The notes below the pieces were generated by a model. The model was not told where the DNA came from, did no database searches, and saw nothing but the letters and a program-made list of their open reading frames with translations. A stretch of DNA of 64,000 nucleotides from Lepidostoma basale. Its lineage: Eukaryota; Arthropoda; Insecta; Trichoptera; Lepidostomatidae. The stretch lies in assembly GCA_022606425.2 (NCBI GenBank), contig JAHDVF020001222.1, positions 1,054,001 to 1,118,000 on the forward strand, written 5' to 3'. Positions 21,575 through 32,083 of this stretch are shown piece by piece; positions within the stretch are counted from its first letter, which is position 1, and the number at the start of each line of letters is the position of its first letter. Made by a program: the position numbers and the translations under genes.

Positions 21575-21993
21575 GAGGGCACGACATGGAAAATTACCCT
21601 CTAAATACCCTCTAAGGGTCGTCCATAATCAATGTAAAAAAGCGCAACAACCAGCCAATTTCTAGAGAAAAAAAACTTTTAAATGTTCCACCATTACTTA
21701 TATATAATATTAGAAAATTCACCACTAGTTTCAACTTTTATGTGGCTGAGCGGATAACGTATCTTCCTTCTCTATTCCGCTGGCCGGTTGGGTCTCCCGG
21801 TTCAAATCCCGCCTCATGCTCTTGTTTAATTTTTAAATTTTTTGTTTATTTCTAATATATAAGCAATGGTGAAAATTTTGAAAGCTTTTTCTAGAAATTG
21901 GTTAACTATTGCGCTTTCTTACTTTGACTATAAACAACTCTTAACAATCCTGCAATATTCGATCCAGAAGTCAATTTTCTATGTCGTGCCCTC
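21575..21993. mobile_element. foldback element with tRNA-like core
   Basis: Terminal inverted repeats begin GAGGGCACGACAT(G/A)GAAAA on both ends and continue, with indels, through GCGCAATAGTTAACCAATTT/AAGCGCAACAACCAGCCAAT to about 21720 and 21846. Between the arms lies a tRNA-like block with A box TGGCTGAGCGG (21743-21753) and B box GGTTCAAATCC (21799-21809). The sequence is 419 bases long. A MITE or foldback element that captured, or was built around, a tRNA or SINE head is the simplest reading. No transposase is encoded. Confidence 0.7.
21740..21813 (+). ncRNA. tRNA-like sequence inside foldback element
   Basis: A and B boxes are good and the T arm CCCGG-TTCAAAT-CCCGCC almost pairs. Spacing between boxes (about 45 bases) fits a long variable arm as in Ser or Leu tRNAs, but I cannot fold a proper acceptor stem. 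Likely a pol III promoter relic, not a functional tRNA. Confidence 0.45.
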
Positions 21994-22429
21994 CTTTGGA
22001 AGTCTAAATTAAGCGCGGGGGGTTAAACGTGTTTAATAGTATAAATCTGATATATTATATGTAAATTATGAGAAAATATTAATAAATTGTGCTGCAATTA
22101 ACGTAATTACCGAGGTAAAATTAGCGGAAAACGAAGTGCAGGAAAAATAAAAATAACCCGGCTAGAAAACCAATGTTCAACCTCTGATTAGAGAGAAACT
22201 AGAGTAGAAAGAAGAAATCTGATTAAAAAGATGAAAAATGTTATTCTCGAGCTAGGACATCTGGGGTCTTCCCACACCGCGCCTACCCTTGATCTTCCCT
22301 TTTATGATGAGGTGCAGCAGATTTCTCATTGCCGAGAATGTATCCCAAATATGCCATCTTTCTAGACTTCACATCAAACAACAATTCTCTTCCTACTTTG
22401 GCTCTATGTAACACTTCATGATTGGTGAC
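21994..22429. other. no recognised feature
   Basis: Unassigned. 22250-22330 (CTGGGGTCTTCCCACACCGC) is GC-richer and may be a LINE scrap. Confidence 0.4.
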
Positions 22430-22565
22430 CATATTAGTCCATCCTATATCTAAGGGATATCATCTCTTCAGCATTTATTCTGCTCTCATCCTTCTTCTAC
22501 CAATTCCATGCACTGCTTTCATATATAATGGTTGGAATCAGAACTATAATATTGGGACTTTATTA
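22430..22565 (-). pseudogene. RTE-like fragment
   Basis: The complement reads VLIPTIIYESSAWNW-like, EEGESRINAEEM- and SLRYR-like codons: the MYGSEAW to INAVEMRSLR block. No 3' end. Confidence 0.65.
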
Positions 22566-22869
22566 CGTCTAACTTACTATATATTACATTTTATTTTATA
22601 TTGAAAACATACTTAATAATATATCCAGTTTGTAAACCAGAGAAAATATAATATACCGCATTGAGATGAAGACATATTTCAAATGACGATGTTTCATTAA
22701 TTCTGAATGAAATTACAGATTTGTATTACTTTCTTATATACCAGGTATTAATTCAGGATAATTATATATTGTGAATGTATGGTTGATTGATGATAAATAA
22801 GGTATATAAAAAGTTTTTACGTTTTCTGTACCCCGATGATAACTTTATTACTTATGGCCAATCTATGCT

Positions 22870-23150
22870 CGGCGTGAGTCTTTGAGATAAAATACGAAGT
22901 GAAGAAGACGCTGAACCAAAGATGCCGAAATCATGGATTGTACAGCTAAATTGAAGTGGCAATGGGCTGGACATATCATCAGACAGGTTAGTATAATAAT
23001 ACTCCAATGGAGGCCTTGCACAAATAAAAGTAGTTTCGAGAAACAAGACAAAATATGGACTCATGACATTGCCTGAATAGCTAGAACGACCTGAATGCGG
23101 AAGGGATAAGACAAGGACGAGTGGAGACAAGTGGAAGAAGCATAAGAAGA
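22870..23150 (+). pseudogene. LINE C-terminus, family W-like
   Basis: Contains codons for LKWQWAGHIIRQ, then RPEWGRDKTRTSGDKWKKH in shifting frames, matching the WAGH...WK order of family W. Tail decayed. Confidence 0.6.
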
Positions 23151-23159
23151 CTAAACCAT

Positions 23160-23639
23160 ACTAATTTCTTACTTGGTATACCATACTTGTCTACCGACAG
23201 CTAGAAATGGACTCACTTTTTATTTTCGTGATCATTTATTTTCTGCTGATTTATTGGTAGAATATATATTATAACTCAATTGTTTTGAGTAATATAATTG
23301 TATTTGTCTTACAAACTGACGTCGTCATCACAAGAAGTCTCTCTAATAATGACTTTTCTGAATTTCCAAACAATCCATTTGAAGAGAGCATTCATTTAAT
23401 AAAGATAATGGCGTTGAAATTCTGCATGTTAATATTAGAAATATAACTTTAAACAATTAAAAATTTTTAGGAATAAAAATAAAGCAAAATATTATAAATA
23501 ATAAAAAAAAATTAAAATCCAATCTTTGATTCATTTCCTTTATTGTAAGTTAATATCTGAACCCCAAAAAGAAATTTAAATTGTTATTTTAAATATATCA
23601 ATAAAATTTGTTATAACAAAAGCATAAACGTTCCAAAAT
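23160..23639. other. no recognised feature
   Basis: AT-rich spacer with nothing supported. Confidence 0.45.
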
Positions 23640-23870
23640 AAATCATTATAACATCTGTCAAAACTGACCATATTTGTAAACAATCTTGTAATATTTTAAA
23701 TATTTATATATATTATCACTGATGAAGGGCTGGTTAGTCCGGAACATTTTTGGTAATTAATTTTAATTTTTTTAAATAAATGTGAGTGTTGTATACAAAA
23801 TATACAAAAAAGAAACATCAATTTTAACAGTTTAAATATTTAATGTATGATGTAGGAATAAACGATTTGG
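23640..23870 (+). repeat. hammerhead-like element, family I, continuous copy
   Basis: CATATTTGTAAACAATCTTG, then the motif at 23710-23755, then GTGAGTGTTGTATACAAA and a trailing GAAACATCAATT. The motif: CUGAUGA at 23719-23725, an extra A, helix II GGGCU/AGUCC with loop GGUU (23727-23740), then GGAAC instead of GAAAC. One core substitution suggests it is inactive. Confidence 0.65.
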
Positions 23871-24429
23871 GTACTATAATTTGTATATTTTTAAAATAAA
23901 CAAAATTCAATTTGAAATTAATTTTTTTTTGTTGTGATACATTAATCATATTTCCCTTACTTGCTCTAATGTAAGCGTATTATGTAATTAATATACCTTT
24001 GATTTATGGTTGTTAAAATTTGCCGGATAATTGGAGTGGTAATGTAAGTGTATAAATTTGGGGCCTGTCAATGGAGATTTGGTCTCTGATGGATATGTTT
24101 TTAAATTGTCGATAAACAAACTTAATGTATGAGCCAATGAATATGTTGAATATTTAAAAATGAAAAAAAAAAAATTGTCCTTATAAATACACAAACAAAG
24201 ATTACTCATTATGAATATGAGTAGAATATTAAACACAGAATAATCCACGTTGTTTAAAAAATATTTCATTATGTCTTTAATAACATCCGATTAAGGTAGA
24301 GAATTTCTATTGTTTGGATTTATTTGCAGTGAGTCACCGGACAAGGGGATTTTTGTTTACACTAGTAGCCTCTCAGTCATTCGAAAACTATTTAGTATTT
24401 TTTTTAAAATTATTCTTATTATTTTGTTG
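23871..24429. other. no recognised feature
   Basis: AT-rich. The minus frame 23988-24269 is hydrophobic and AT-driven, not a supported gene. Confidence 0.45.
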
Positions 24430-24512
24430 AAAAAACTCCTTACATTATTACAGCGCGAGCCAAATCGATGTAAGGGTGAAAAAAAAAGAATGTCAAAGGA
24501 AATATTCATAGA
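24430..24512 (+). repeat. short dispersed repeat (GCGCGAGCCAAAT)
   Basis: TTACAGCGCGAGCCAAATCG, then AAGGGTGAAAAAAA and TCAAAGGAAATAT recur at 27365-27450. The first part also occurs, inverted, near 35960 and, diverged, near 18115. It directly precedes the S3 SINE here. Confidence 0.6.
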
Positions 24513-24700
24513 ACTAACTAACTAACTAACTAACTAACCATCACGCCGTCTCCCCGAAAGGGTAGGCAGAAAGAATGGACTGCCACACTTTAATCGATGC
24601 GGAACTCCATCCTTCTCTTTTCGCCATCGCGAGAGACGCGGTGTGATGGGTTGCGAACCTCATCGCCACCAAAAGGCATCTCCCGCGCACACTTCGATCG
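24513..24700 (-). mobile_element. RTE-tailed SINE, family S3, copy 2
   Basis: Six GTTA units (as CTAA... from 24513) lead into the RTE-type 3' end, then a non-RTE body with a B-box-like GGTTCGCAACC (complement of 24649-24659) and a CGCGATGGCG stretch. Better preserved than copy 1. The pyrimidine-rich loop reads UUUCG, keeping the UUCG core of the hairpin. Confidence 0.8.
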
Positions 24701-24904
24701 TTCAACGTCTAAATAATAAATCTAAAACAAATTATCTGAAATACAATGATATAAAATAAAATAACAAAGAAAAATAATTTAACACATAATGTTCTTTTAG
24801 ATGGAGCACTTGTCGTCAGCTGGACGATCCGGACATTTGTGTTTATTTAATTTTTATTCCACGTTATCCACTGTTTTTACATAGAACCTTATGAATAAGA
24901 ATAT

Positions 24905-25250
24905 GCCAGTTATTTCCTTGCTACCCTTATCGTTAGGGTATTTACAAATTCGCCATAATTGGATCCAAAGAGATCTATCTCTTTTGCAACCTCATTTAAA
25001 AGACAAATCGCTTTCAATACAGGAGAACTTCGAAGGGTCTCTGTGCGGCAATTTGGGGCATAAAATAATATATGCCCCCTTGCTCTACTATCACTATGGG
25101 GAACGTATAGATTTAGTTCTCTCAGTATTCCTGGATTGTAAATACCTCCGGATAACAGTTTAAAAAAATGCTTGCCTAGAAAGATCATTCGACGAGTTTC
25201 AAGAGTGTTGAAATCCAACATTCCTGTGAGAAATAGTGATGGGTACAAAA
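24905..25250 (-). pseudogene. LINE C-terminal domain, family J (jockey/CR1-like)
   Basis: The minus frame reads YPSLFLTGMLDFNTLETRRM, then FKLLSGGIYNPGILREL, NLYVPHSDSRARG and AICLLNEVAKEIDLF. The order SLExRR, FLHKLL-x-G-like, PxLL, PxRxxR and LFN is the post-RT segment of jockey, R1 and CR1-type LINEs. Open over 112 codons but without RT or tail. Confidence 0.75.
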
Positions 25251-25295
25251 AAGGATAATAGAGAGTATGAAGGACTTTTCAGAGTTGTTATTCCG

Positions 25296-25620
25296 AGCCC
25301 CGAAAATGGAAAATCGAAAAGTGTATATTCGTTATGTGATACTTTGGGAATTTAAACAAGACACAAGAAAAATATATGCAATGTATACGATGAAAGCCTT
25401 ATCACCGATCGGATTGTTAGAAATTGGTTTGTGAATTTTCAAATTTCAATGGGGGGTCGCCCTTCCGACTTTGATGACGATATTTTAAATGCGACATTTC
25501 AATTAAATCCACGTCAAACGACAAGGGAGTTCACAGAGAGACTCAATACATTACAACAATTTATCGCATTGCACAAAATAAATGTATTATCCACAACATG
25601 TTGTGACCTTTCGGTATGAT
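25296..25620 (+). pseudogene. mariner transposase N-terminus, decayed
   Basis: Translating across frames gives MENRKVYIRYVILWEFKQ, then DRIVRNWFVNFQ, GRPSDFDDDILNATFQLNP and RQTTREFTERLN. This is the paired HTH region of a mariner-family transposase: the first helix block, the W(F)xKF motif, and GRPS followed by the second HTH. The catalytic domain is absent. It belongs to a different mariner lineage from the 55.6 kb element. Confidence 0.8.
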
Positions 25621-25624
25621 AAAT

Positions 25625-26125
25625 TGAATACGATTCATACAATTAATTAGTCTTACTAGGGAAATTACAAAGACTTCAATTTATTTAAATGTTGTATGTG
25701 AATAAACATATAAGTGTGGTGAAATGTTGTAAGTTAATTCACAAGAAAATTACTCTAGTAGAAGTACATTTTCTCACCATAGATCATACATGGAGATAAG
25801 ATATACAATCCGACCAATGCGTTATTAATTATGGATATTCCAGGGTACTTACGTGAGTAATGAGAGTTATATTAGAATAATTAACTCTTTCAGACCATAC
25901 GAGGACCTAATTTATTTTAAATTAGCAAGAGTTATTAATGATAAACTAAATTGATCAATTATAAATATTAATCACATAATAAGTGAAAATCTCTATAACT
26001 CGAAGGCATTTTGATTTATTCCTTGTTTCAATCTCATCTATATCGAATATTGATGAGAACGTCTCTTTTTCGATTAAACGTGACACTCCCATAAAACATT
26101 ATACGACCTCTAGAAAACAGGTATA
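25625..26125. other. no recognised feature
   Basis: AT-rich. A local imperfect palindrome near 25690-25790 is not characterised. Confidence 0.4.
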
Positions 26126-26129
26126 TCCT

Positions 26130-26395
26130 TCATCTTCTTCTTCTTTTAGACATTTATTATGTTCCTGAATTCAGGCTGGTCTTTCTTGGGAGGTTGACTC
26201 CAAGCTATCTCTCCATCTCTTTGTCGGTCTTCCGGGGGGACGGTAGCCAACAGGAATCTGAATCAGTGGGATTCTGAAGGGATCCATCCTCTGCACGTGC
26301 GTATTCCAGTATTTTTTGCGTTGTCTGTCCCATCTTACGATATCTTCCACCTTGCAAATTTCGCGGATAGCCGTGTTCCTCACCCTATCTCAATC
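26130..26395 (-). pseudogene. LINE C-terminus, family P
   Basis: The minus strand reads MRNTAIREICKVEDIVRWDR, QRKKYWNTHVQRMDPFR and GRPTKRWRDSLESTSQERPA, then a stop and a (GAAGAA) tail at 26130-26145. Close relative of 11290-11665. Confidence 0.85.
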
Positions 26396-26404
26396 ATATA
26401 TATT

Positions 26405-26600
26405 TATTAAAGCATAGCATGACCAAATGAATCAAATACTGAAAGGTGGCCAAATTCAAAGTCAGAAAAATTAACGAGCGTGCATATTACGATGTATGAG
26501 TGTGGAGGTATCTAGATGTCAGGACATAACGGTAAGGCGGTCCGTCCTCTCTGCCTACCCCTCCGGGGAAAAGGCGTGAAGGTTAGTTAGTTAGTTATAA
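26405..26600 (+). mobile_element. RTE-like 3' end with UCCG loop
   Basis: HDQMNQILKGGQIQSQKN-like codons lead to SAYPSGEKA-like codons, the hairpin CCC-CUCCG-GGG and GAAGGTTAGTTAGTTAG. The loop UCCG is still of UNCG type although the primary sequence changed. Confidence 0.75.
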
Positions 26601-26924
26601 GTTTAGTATTAGTAGTAAGTACACAAGGTGTACTAACTCCATTGCGTATGACTCCAAATTTTACTTAACAAAATGACTTAGTAAGTTAATATGATAATTA
26701 TAGCCAACTTTAAGATATGGATCTCTTTGGTAATTTATTTGATCTGTTGACTTGAAAACATTTTATCTGTTGACAGAATTTCGAATTTAAAATATAAAAA
26801 GAGTTTGATTGTTAGTATGATCCCTCATGTACTCTATATTCTTTATATATGAACAAAAAACAATTCACCGGCTCATTTGGATTCAAAGCGGTTTAACAAA
26901 AATACAATAACGATATAAAAATTA

Positions 26925-27270
26925 GAAATAACATTTCTCAGATATATCCCAAATATACCGACAATAAAATGTCATAACCCGAGGCAATTGAATTCAACGT
27001 CCGAATTGGTATTTCGCTGGCATCACCAACGCATGTTGGTTCTGCGTGACAGAGTGAAGAACAACGGAATTGCCGCATAAACCATTCCCTCCTCAGTTTA
27101 AGGGATTTACACTCTAGCATACCCAAGAGAAATGCCGCTGTATATAGCCAAGGATATACTCCGTAAACTCTCAGGTAGAGGGTTCTCAAAAATTTCTTTA
27201 GAACCCTCTTCAACATAAGAGAATATTGAACCTCATGATGACTACATATCAAGGCACCTCCCTCGAGCCT
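26925..27270 (-). pseudogene. LINE C-terminal domain, family J, second copy
   Basis: The minus strand reads LKKFLRTLYLRVYGVYPWLY, then AAFLLGMLECKSLKLRREWF. The FLLGML--(N/K)SL-x-x-RR block matches 24905-25250. The remainder is frameshifted. Confidence 0.65.
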
Positions 27271-27474
27271 ACTTTTGACTAAAGAATTGTATAGGGGTGA
27301 AACTTGAAGGTGTCAAAATATGAATGATATTTAAATACATATAGCCAGAAATCCATTCACAATTAACTCTTTACATCATAACAGCGCGAGCCAAATTGAT
27401 ATTAAGGGTGAAAAAAACGAACATCAAAGGAAATATGCGTAGAAAATGTGAAAATAAATATGATAGTTTTTATT

Positions 27475-27965
27475 TCTTGGTCTTATCGTTAGAGTATTCA
27501 TAAATTCACCATAACTGCATTTAAAAAGGTCCACCTCAGATGTCATCCCGTTTAAAAGACGAATTGAAAGTCGACCTTGGTGGCTGAGTGGTAAGAGCTC
27601 TTAAATCCATACCGAAGGTCCCGGGTTCGATTCCTGGCGATGGCAGTGTGATTGTCACACTGTCTTTGGTCTGGTGTAGAATTCACGTGACAGTAAAATG
27701 GCGACAGATTGGCTTCTTATCACGTGTCAAGAGAATCTATATAATAGCCAAAATAAATTGTGTACAGTAATTGGTTTCAAATGACCTGTTGTATAAAAAA
27801 AAATGCCTTCATTACAGGAGAACTTCAAAGCGCCTCTGTGTAGCAATTTGGGATATAAAATAGATATAACCCCTTCATTTACTATATTTAAAGGGAACGT
27901 AATTAGTTATATCAGTATTATTTATTGTTTCTTGAACAATGGTGTAAAACTCATTATTGAATTAA
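27475..27965 (-). pseudogene. LINE family J relic split by a SINE
   Basis: 27475-27571 and 27804-27965 align with neighbouring parts of 24905-25100 (CTTATCGTTAGAGTATTCA, AAAAGACGAATTG, then TTACAGGAGAACTTCAAAGC). SINE S1 (27572-27803) lies between them. Confidence 0.7.
27572..27803 (+). mobile_element. tRNA-derived SINE S1, best copy
   Basis: A box TGGCTGAGTGG at 27581-27591 and B box GGTTCGATTCC at 27624-27634 are both exact. The full body ends GACCTGTTGTATAAAAAAAA. Inserted in a LINE J relic, so S1 was active after that LINE died. Confidence 0.9.
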
Positions 27966-27999
27966 TAATATGTAAGAAAAAAAGATAGTTTTCAATGAG

Positions 28000-28190
28000 T
28001 TTTATTATTATATTTATGTATACCATGTTAGCCCTTCTAAGGCATTATCAAATGTATACACTCTGACATTTGATAATGCTTTAGAAGGGCGAAACATGTC
28101 ATACATAAATATTATAAGAAAATTCCCTGAAAACTCTCGTTTTTTCATACATATTAATAATATATCAGTATTGCCGGATTGAAACTGCCC
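28000..28190. repeat. hammerhead-like palindromic element, family H
   Basis: Two facing motifs lie about 20 bases apart. Left, minus: UUGAUAA (28051 to 28045), extra U, GCCUU/AGGGC, UAAC in place of GAAAC. Right, plus: UUGAUAA 28070-28076, U, helix II GCUUU/AAGGGC, GAAAC 28091-28095, AUGUC to 28100. Arms continue with TATTTATGTATAC and its complement. Confidence 0.7.
28060..28112 (+). ncRNA. hammerhead-like motif H
   Basis: The core reads UUGAUAA: relative to CUGANGA, C3 is U and G8 is A. C3 and G8 form a Watson-Crick pair in the hammerhead fold, so the double change keeps the pair. Helix II, GAAAC and palindromic ACAUGU plus C17 are present. Helix I is weak here (two pairs next to the core, then mismatches). 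Confidence 0.55.
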
Positions 28191-28194
28191 AGTC

Positions 28195-28795
28195 ATAAAT
28201 TTAATATACGTATTAAATTATTTACACGTGGCTCGATCTGATTGGCTTAAACATGCGCCTGCGTATTCGAGTTCATGAGACAGATATGGCCGGAGGAACT
28301 CAGACCAAATAGTAATGTATGCATGTGTACTTAATTAACGCACTCACTGCTGTAATCTGTATCTCCGTACCGCGCCGATCGCTATCTCAGTGGGCTCGGA
28401 ATGAGATGGCACACCTCGGATGGCTGTTGCCAACTATAACTGGCGATGCGTGTACTCATTCACACCTGTCCAATCTAGCACACACCTTGGTCATCTTGAA
28501 ATCCTGGATGTAACGTCAATAAGTTAAATATAAAACATGAATATTTCAATTTGAATAATTGTATTTCACAGAGTTGTGTAATTATTTTGAAGTATTTCTA
28601 AAATATCACTTTTTTTCTCTGCAGCATAAGCATAGCAAAACAAAATATTATAAAATAGAACTGGATCGTTACTTTTTGCAGATAGATAGTTTTACGTTTT
28701 CGATAATAGCTAACGCAATTTTAATAGTTTAATTAATTGATAATCAGGGTACACAAACAACAAACATGTAGGATCAAATTACATATAACAATAAA
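28195..28795. other. no recognised feature; GC-richer patch
   Basis: 28200-28510 is richer in GC and unique in the window (for example CTCCGTACCGCGCCGATCGC). The 64-codon plus frame at 28319-28513 has no recognisable motif. Could be an exon, an old LINE or single-copy intergenic DNA. Confidence 0.35.
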
Positions 28796-28799
28796 TAAA

Positions 28800-28990
28800 C
28801 ATTTAAATATGTAGTCCATTGTTTTGGCCGAAACACTATTATACCTTAACATTTTAAACTGTTAAATTAAATATCTTTGTTTTTCGTGTCACAATTGTAT
28901 TTTATTTTACGCGACAGCTGTTTCATCAACCTATGTTGACATCATCACGTGTTACAAAAATATTTCAAATGTCAAATTTTCGTAATTTTT
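28800..28990 (-). repeat. hammerhead-like element, family A, half copy
   Basis: TAGTCCATTGTTTTGGCC start as in other family A copies. The motif on the minus strand at 28909-28957 has GUGAUGA (C3 to G), extra U, GUCAAC paired with GUUGAU, GAAAC and ACAGCUGUC. The C3 change should inactivate it. Confidence 0.7.
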
Positions 28991-30155
28991 CGAATCTTCG
29001 ATTACTCTAAGATTCGAATATGTGTACAATATTTGTAAATTATCATATTTCATATCTAGCATTTTGGAACATCAATGATTTATTTGTCAGAAGAGTCAAA
29101 TGAAATTTTATAACACTTTTACTGTTCATGGTATTAATAATTAAATAATATTTTGAAAATAAACCATATTTTTAATATGCATTTCATTTATTCCATTTTA
29201 GTTTTCACGGGTTTTAGCGTCTTGTTGCCATCTTCTGGAGGAAGACTCTGGCACCATAAGATGACAGCGAAATTAATAAACAAGTGGAATATACTGTCGT
29301 CGGCCACCAAATAGATGGAGAGAGATCTATACGTCTTCATCATAGAACTAGATTTGATATCTTATCCTATTGTTCAATATAAATGTAATAAATTAAAATG
29401 TCTTACGGCATGGTGAGTGCTTCATATGAAAATGTATAATATTGCACCATGCTCACCGTTTATTTCTTCAGGTCAATGGAAAGTTCTTTTCTTCTATTTC
29501 TGATGCCATTGCGGTAGAAAGTTTGATTGATTTTTGCTGATTCAAAGAGAGTGTTATGAACACCGCACGTGGAGACACCTTCTTTATCACTCAGTCCCTT
29601 TTTTATTCTATAATCTAGAGGTAAAATGAACAGTATTACTAACGCACAATACCACGTATAATATAAGTTTTAAAAGATTAACAAGAGATGGCGTTAAAGT
29701 ATGAAATCACATCGGACCATACTGTAACCACCTTCATGTTATATTGTCAACATGTTTTAAGTGAGTGTCGTTTTGGCGAATTAGATAGTTTTTTTTTAAA
29801 TTTTATATATGTTTCTAAACTCCCAATATGTTTATTATCTAATCTGAAGATTCCTAGAAGAATTGATCAAGCCACTATGTATGTATTAAATCGTATTTTA
29901 TATTTCTAAATTTGTATTAGACTTATTTTTCTATTAACATTCCTTTATTTCACCACAGGTTGAAATTTTTCTACAATCATAATCAAATAACATTTGCCTG
30001 TGATTGATTTTTTTCACTAGCTTAAATTTTTTGATCTGATTCGTCATTATATTTATGTTATATATTGTACAGTAAATATTATGTTCTTCTATTAATATAT
30101 TAAATAACTGTCGAGTGATATTAATGACATGACATTTATCCGAGTACATACATAT
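28991..30155. other. no recognised feature
   Basis: 29210-29330 (GCGTCTTGTTGCCATCTTCT) is GC-richer and single copy. A 73-codon plus frame at 29688-29909 is AT-driven. Nothing supported. Confidence 0.4.
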
Positions 30156-30159
30156 TCAG

Positions 30160-30350
30160 CTAAGCATGGAAATAGCAAAGGGAGGATGAAAGCAGATTAA
30201 AATTCAGTAGAGATATAATGTGAAATGAAAATATAAGAAGCGAATGCGGTGGGAATGATAGTGTTAGGAACAAAATAATGAAAGGATAATTATGATGGTT
30301 TGGACCCATGGAAAGAATGAATTAAGTAAGAATGGTAAAAAATCTGTCTA
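30160..30350 (+). pseudogene. RTE-like fragment
   Basis: SAKHGNSKGRMKAD-like, then NENIRSECGGNDSVRNKIMK and FGPMERMN-like codons, with several stops. It meets an inverted RTE fragment at about 30345. Confidence 0.65.
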
Positions 30351-30558
30351 TCCCTAGTTCTATTTACATCGTTTACATATATGTACAGTCTTTATCATTA
30401 TATCTTCATTCATTCTTTCAATGTGTCCTTTCATTATTTTGTTTATAACATTTTCATTCGCACTGCATTCACTTATATTTTCATTTGACAATCTAACATA
30501 CCCAGATTTTCCATGCATTCATCTAAGAACTCTAATTTCTACTGCATTTATTATTTTT
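30340..30558 (-). pseudogene. RTE-like fragment, inverted relative to its neighbour
   Basis: The complement covers INAVEIRVLR-, GYVRLSNENISECSA- and FKGHIERMNEDI-like codons, i.e. the same segment as 30160-30350, giving an inverted pair with no spacer. Both copies are old. Confidence 0.6.
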
Positions 30559-30559
30559 T

Positions 30560-31170
30560 GCCAGATATAAGTAAATAATTAAAACCAATTGGAATAAAAC
30601 TAAATACATAAAATAAAATTATATTATTATTAATATCATTTATAATAATTTTGGATTCAATGTTTCAAGGAAACGTCAATTCAAGGAATGTGTTAATGTT
30701 TCGAGGTGTGTTCTGCGATCAACTTTTGCGAGTTGTTTATTTTCAAGGTAATTGTTTTGTTTTGCTGGTGAGTCATTGCGTGCGTGAATATTGGTCAGTG
30801 CGTGAATATAATTACGTGAAAATGATGTTTGCAATAATCTTCAAAATGCATACGTTCAATATACATTTAAATTTATTATATTGGACTTACTTGAGTTGCA
30901 GGAAAATACATAAACATTTTACAAAAAATTGTGAAGGCAGTATTTTATTTACTTTTTATTTCTCTTTGAGATATTTGTAATAGTCACCGGTTTTGTAAAT
31001 GTTGACAATAAGTTCACAGTGCAAGTGTCAATGAAGTACGCGGAAAGCATTTTATTTTATTACTCAAAGAAAAAAATCCCACCGAATTTTTTCTTTAATT
31101 ATTGTAAACTGTAGGTAGAATATTGAAATATGATTATTTCATTTAAAAGGTTATATAAACATATAGAGAA
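30560..31170. other. no recognised feature
   Basis: The plus frame 30651-30980 (109 codons) has no recognisable motif and is probably chance. Confidence 0.35.
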
Positions 31171-31174
31171 TGAC

Positions 31175-31298
31175 CTGAACAGACATGTCAGAATAACCTG
31201 GATGCAGTATGCACAAGACAGAGTGACGTGGAAGCAAATGGAGGAGACCTTTGTGCAGGAGTGGAAGGGAATAGGCTGAAGAAGAAGAAGAAGAAATG
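31175..31298 (+). pseudogene. LINE family W extreme 3' end
   Basis: NDLNRHVRITWMQYAQDRVT, then WKQMEETFVQEWKGIG, a stop and (GAAGAA). Matches the end of 17100-17405. It is followed within ~60 bases by a family C palindrome, as at 17.4-17.7 kb. Confidence 0.8.
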
Positions 31299-31359
31299 TT
31301 TTTATTTTGAAACAGTGTTACAAGTATCACAATTTATTTTTATGAAAATAATTAAATAA

Positions 31360-31490
31360 AACGTTTTTTTTTAACTACCTCCACTTTTATCTTTATTTCG
31401 ACAGCGACCGGTTTCGCCAGGCTCGCTGTCGAAATAAAGACAAAAGTAGAAGTAGTTAAAAAACATCGTTTTTATTTAATTATTATTTAA
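31360..31490. repeat. palindromic element, family C, copy 2
   Basis: Near-perfect hairpin: CTTTATTTCGACAGCGA and its complement are separated by about 12 bases, with TTTTAACTACCTCCACTTTT-like arms outside. The minus strand carries CCUGGC-GAAAC-CGGUC with GCUGUCG pairing to CGACAGC as a strong helix I, but CUGANGA is deleted. Likely a collapsed hammerhead-like unit. Confidence 0.55.
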
Positions 31491-32083
31491 AATGAACTTC
31501 CATCAACAGATTTCAGTAAAATCATTTGATTATTTTTATGAGATTGTCACTACATATCTATGACTAATAATCACACTAATGAGTGTTTTTAAGACTTCTT
31601 CTATATTTTGTATCGTTTTTATCATTCACAACTTTTTTGTAAAAAACTTTTGAAGATGTATTTGACGATACGCATAGTATAAATATATTAATTAACGTAG
31701 CCTGGTTATCACATACTTGTAAACAACGTCCTCCAATCAGATAAATTAATCTGGGAAAAGAAGTTTGTGATAATTACGTAGTAAATCGACATCTGACATT
31801 CGGTAGCTAAAGACACGAATTCCGATATATTTATTTATGTAAAAAAATTCATCTCATTTACATTTTATCTTTATGGCAGGTGCGGGATTTATACTGAGAG
31901 TGTGATGGCGTAATTTAAAATAGTTAATCTGAAAACAGTTTTTGTTATAGTGAATCGGGCGTGTCAGAACATTTGTGGAAGAAATAATTTCATACAAACA
32001 TTGCAATCTTATTTAATAATAAATTAAGTTATTTCGTTGTTTTGTGTTCATAACATATTTCATTTCTCATTTCCTTTTTTATA
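31491..32083. other. no recognised feature
   Basis: AT-rich spacer, nothing supported. Confidence 0.45.

Noticed and set aside
23988..24269. 93-codon hydrophobic minus-strand frame as a membrane protein gene
   Set aside because: Composition follows from AT-rich DNA. No start context, neighbours or motif support it.
30651..30980. 109-codon plus frame as a host gene
   Set aside because: No recognisable domain, AT-driven codons and no supporting context. Left as unassigned sequence.
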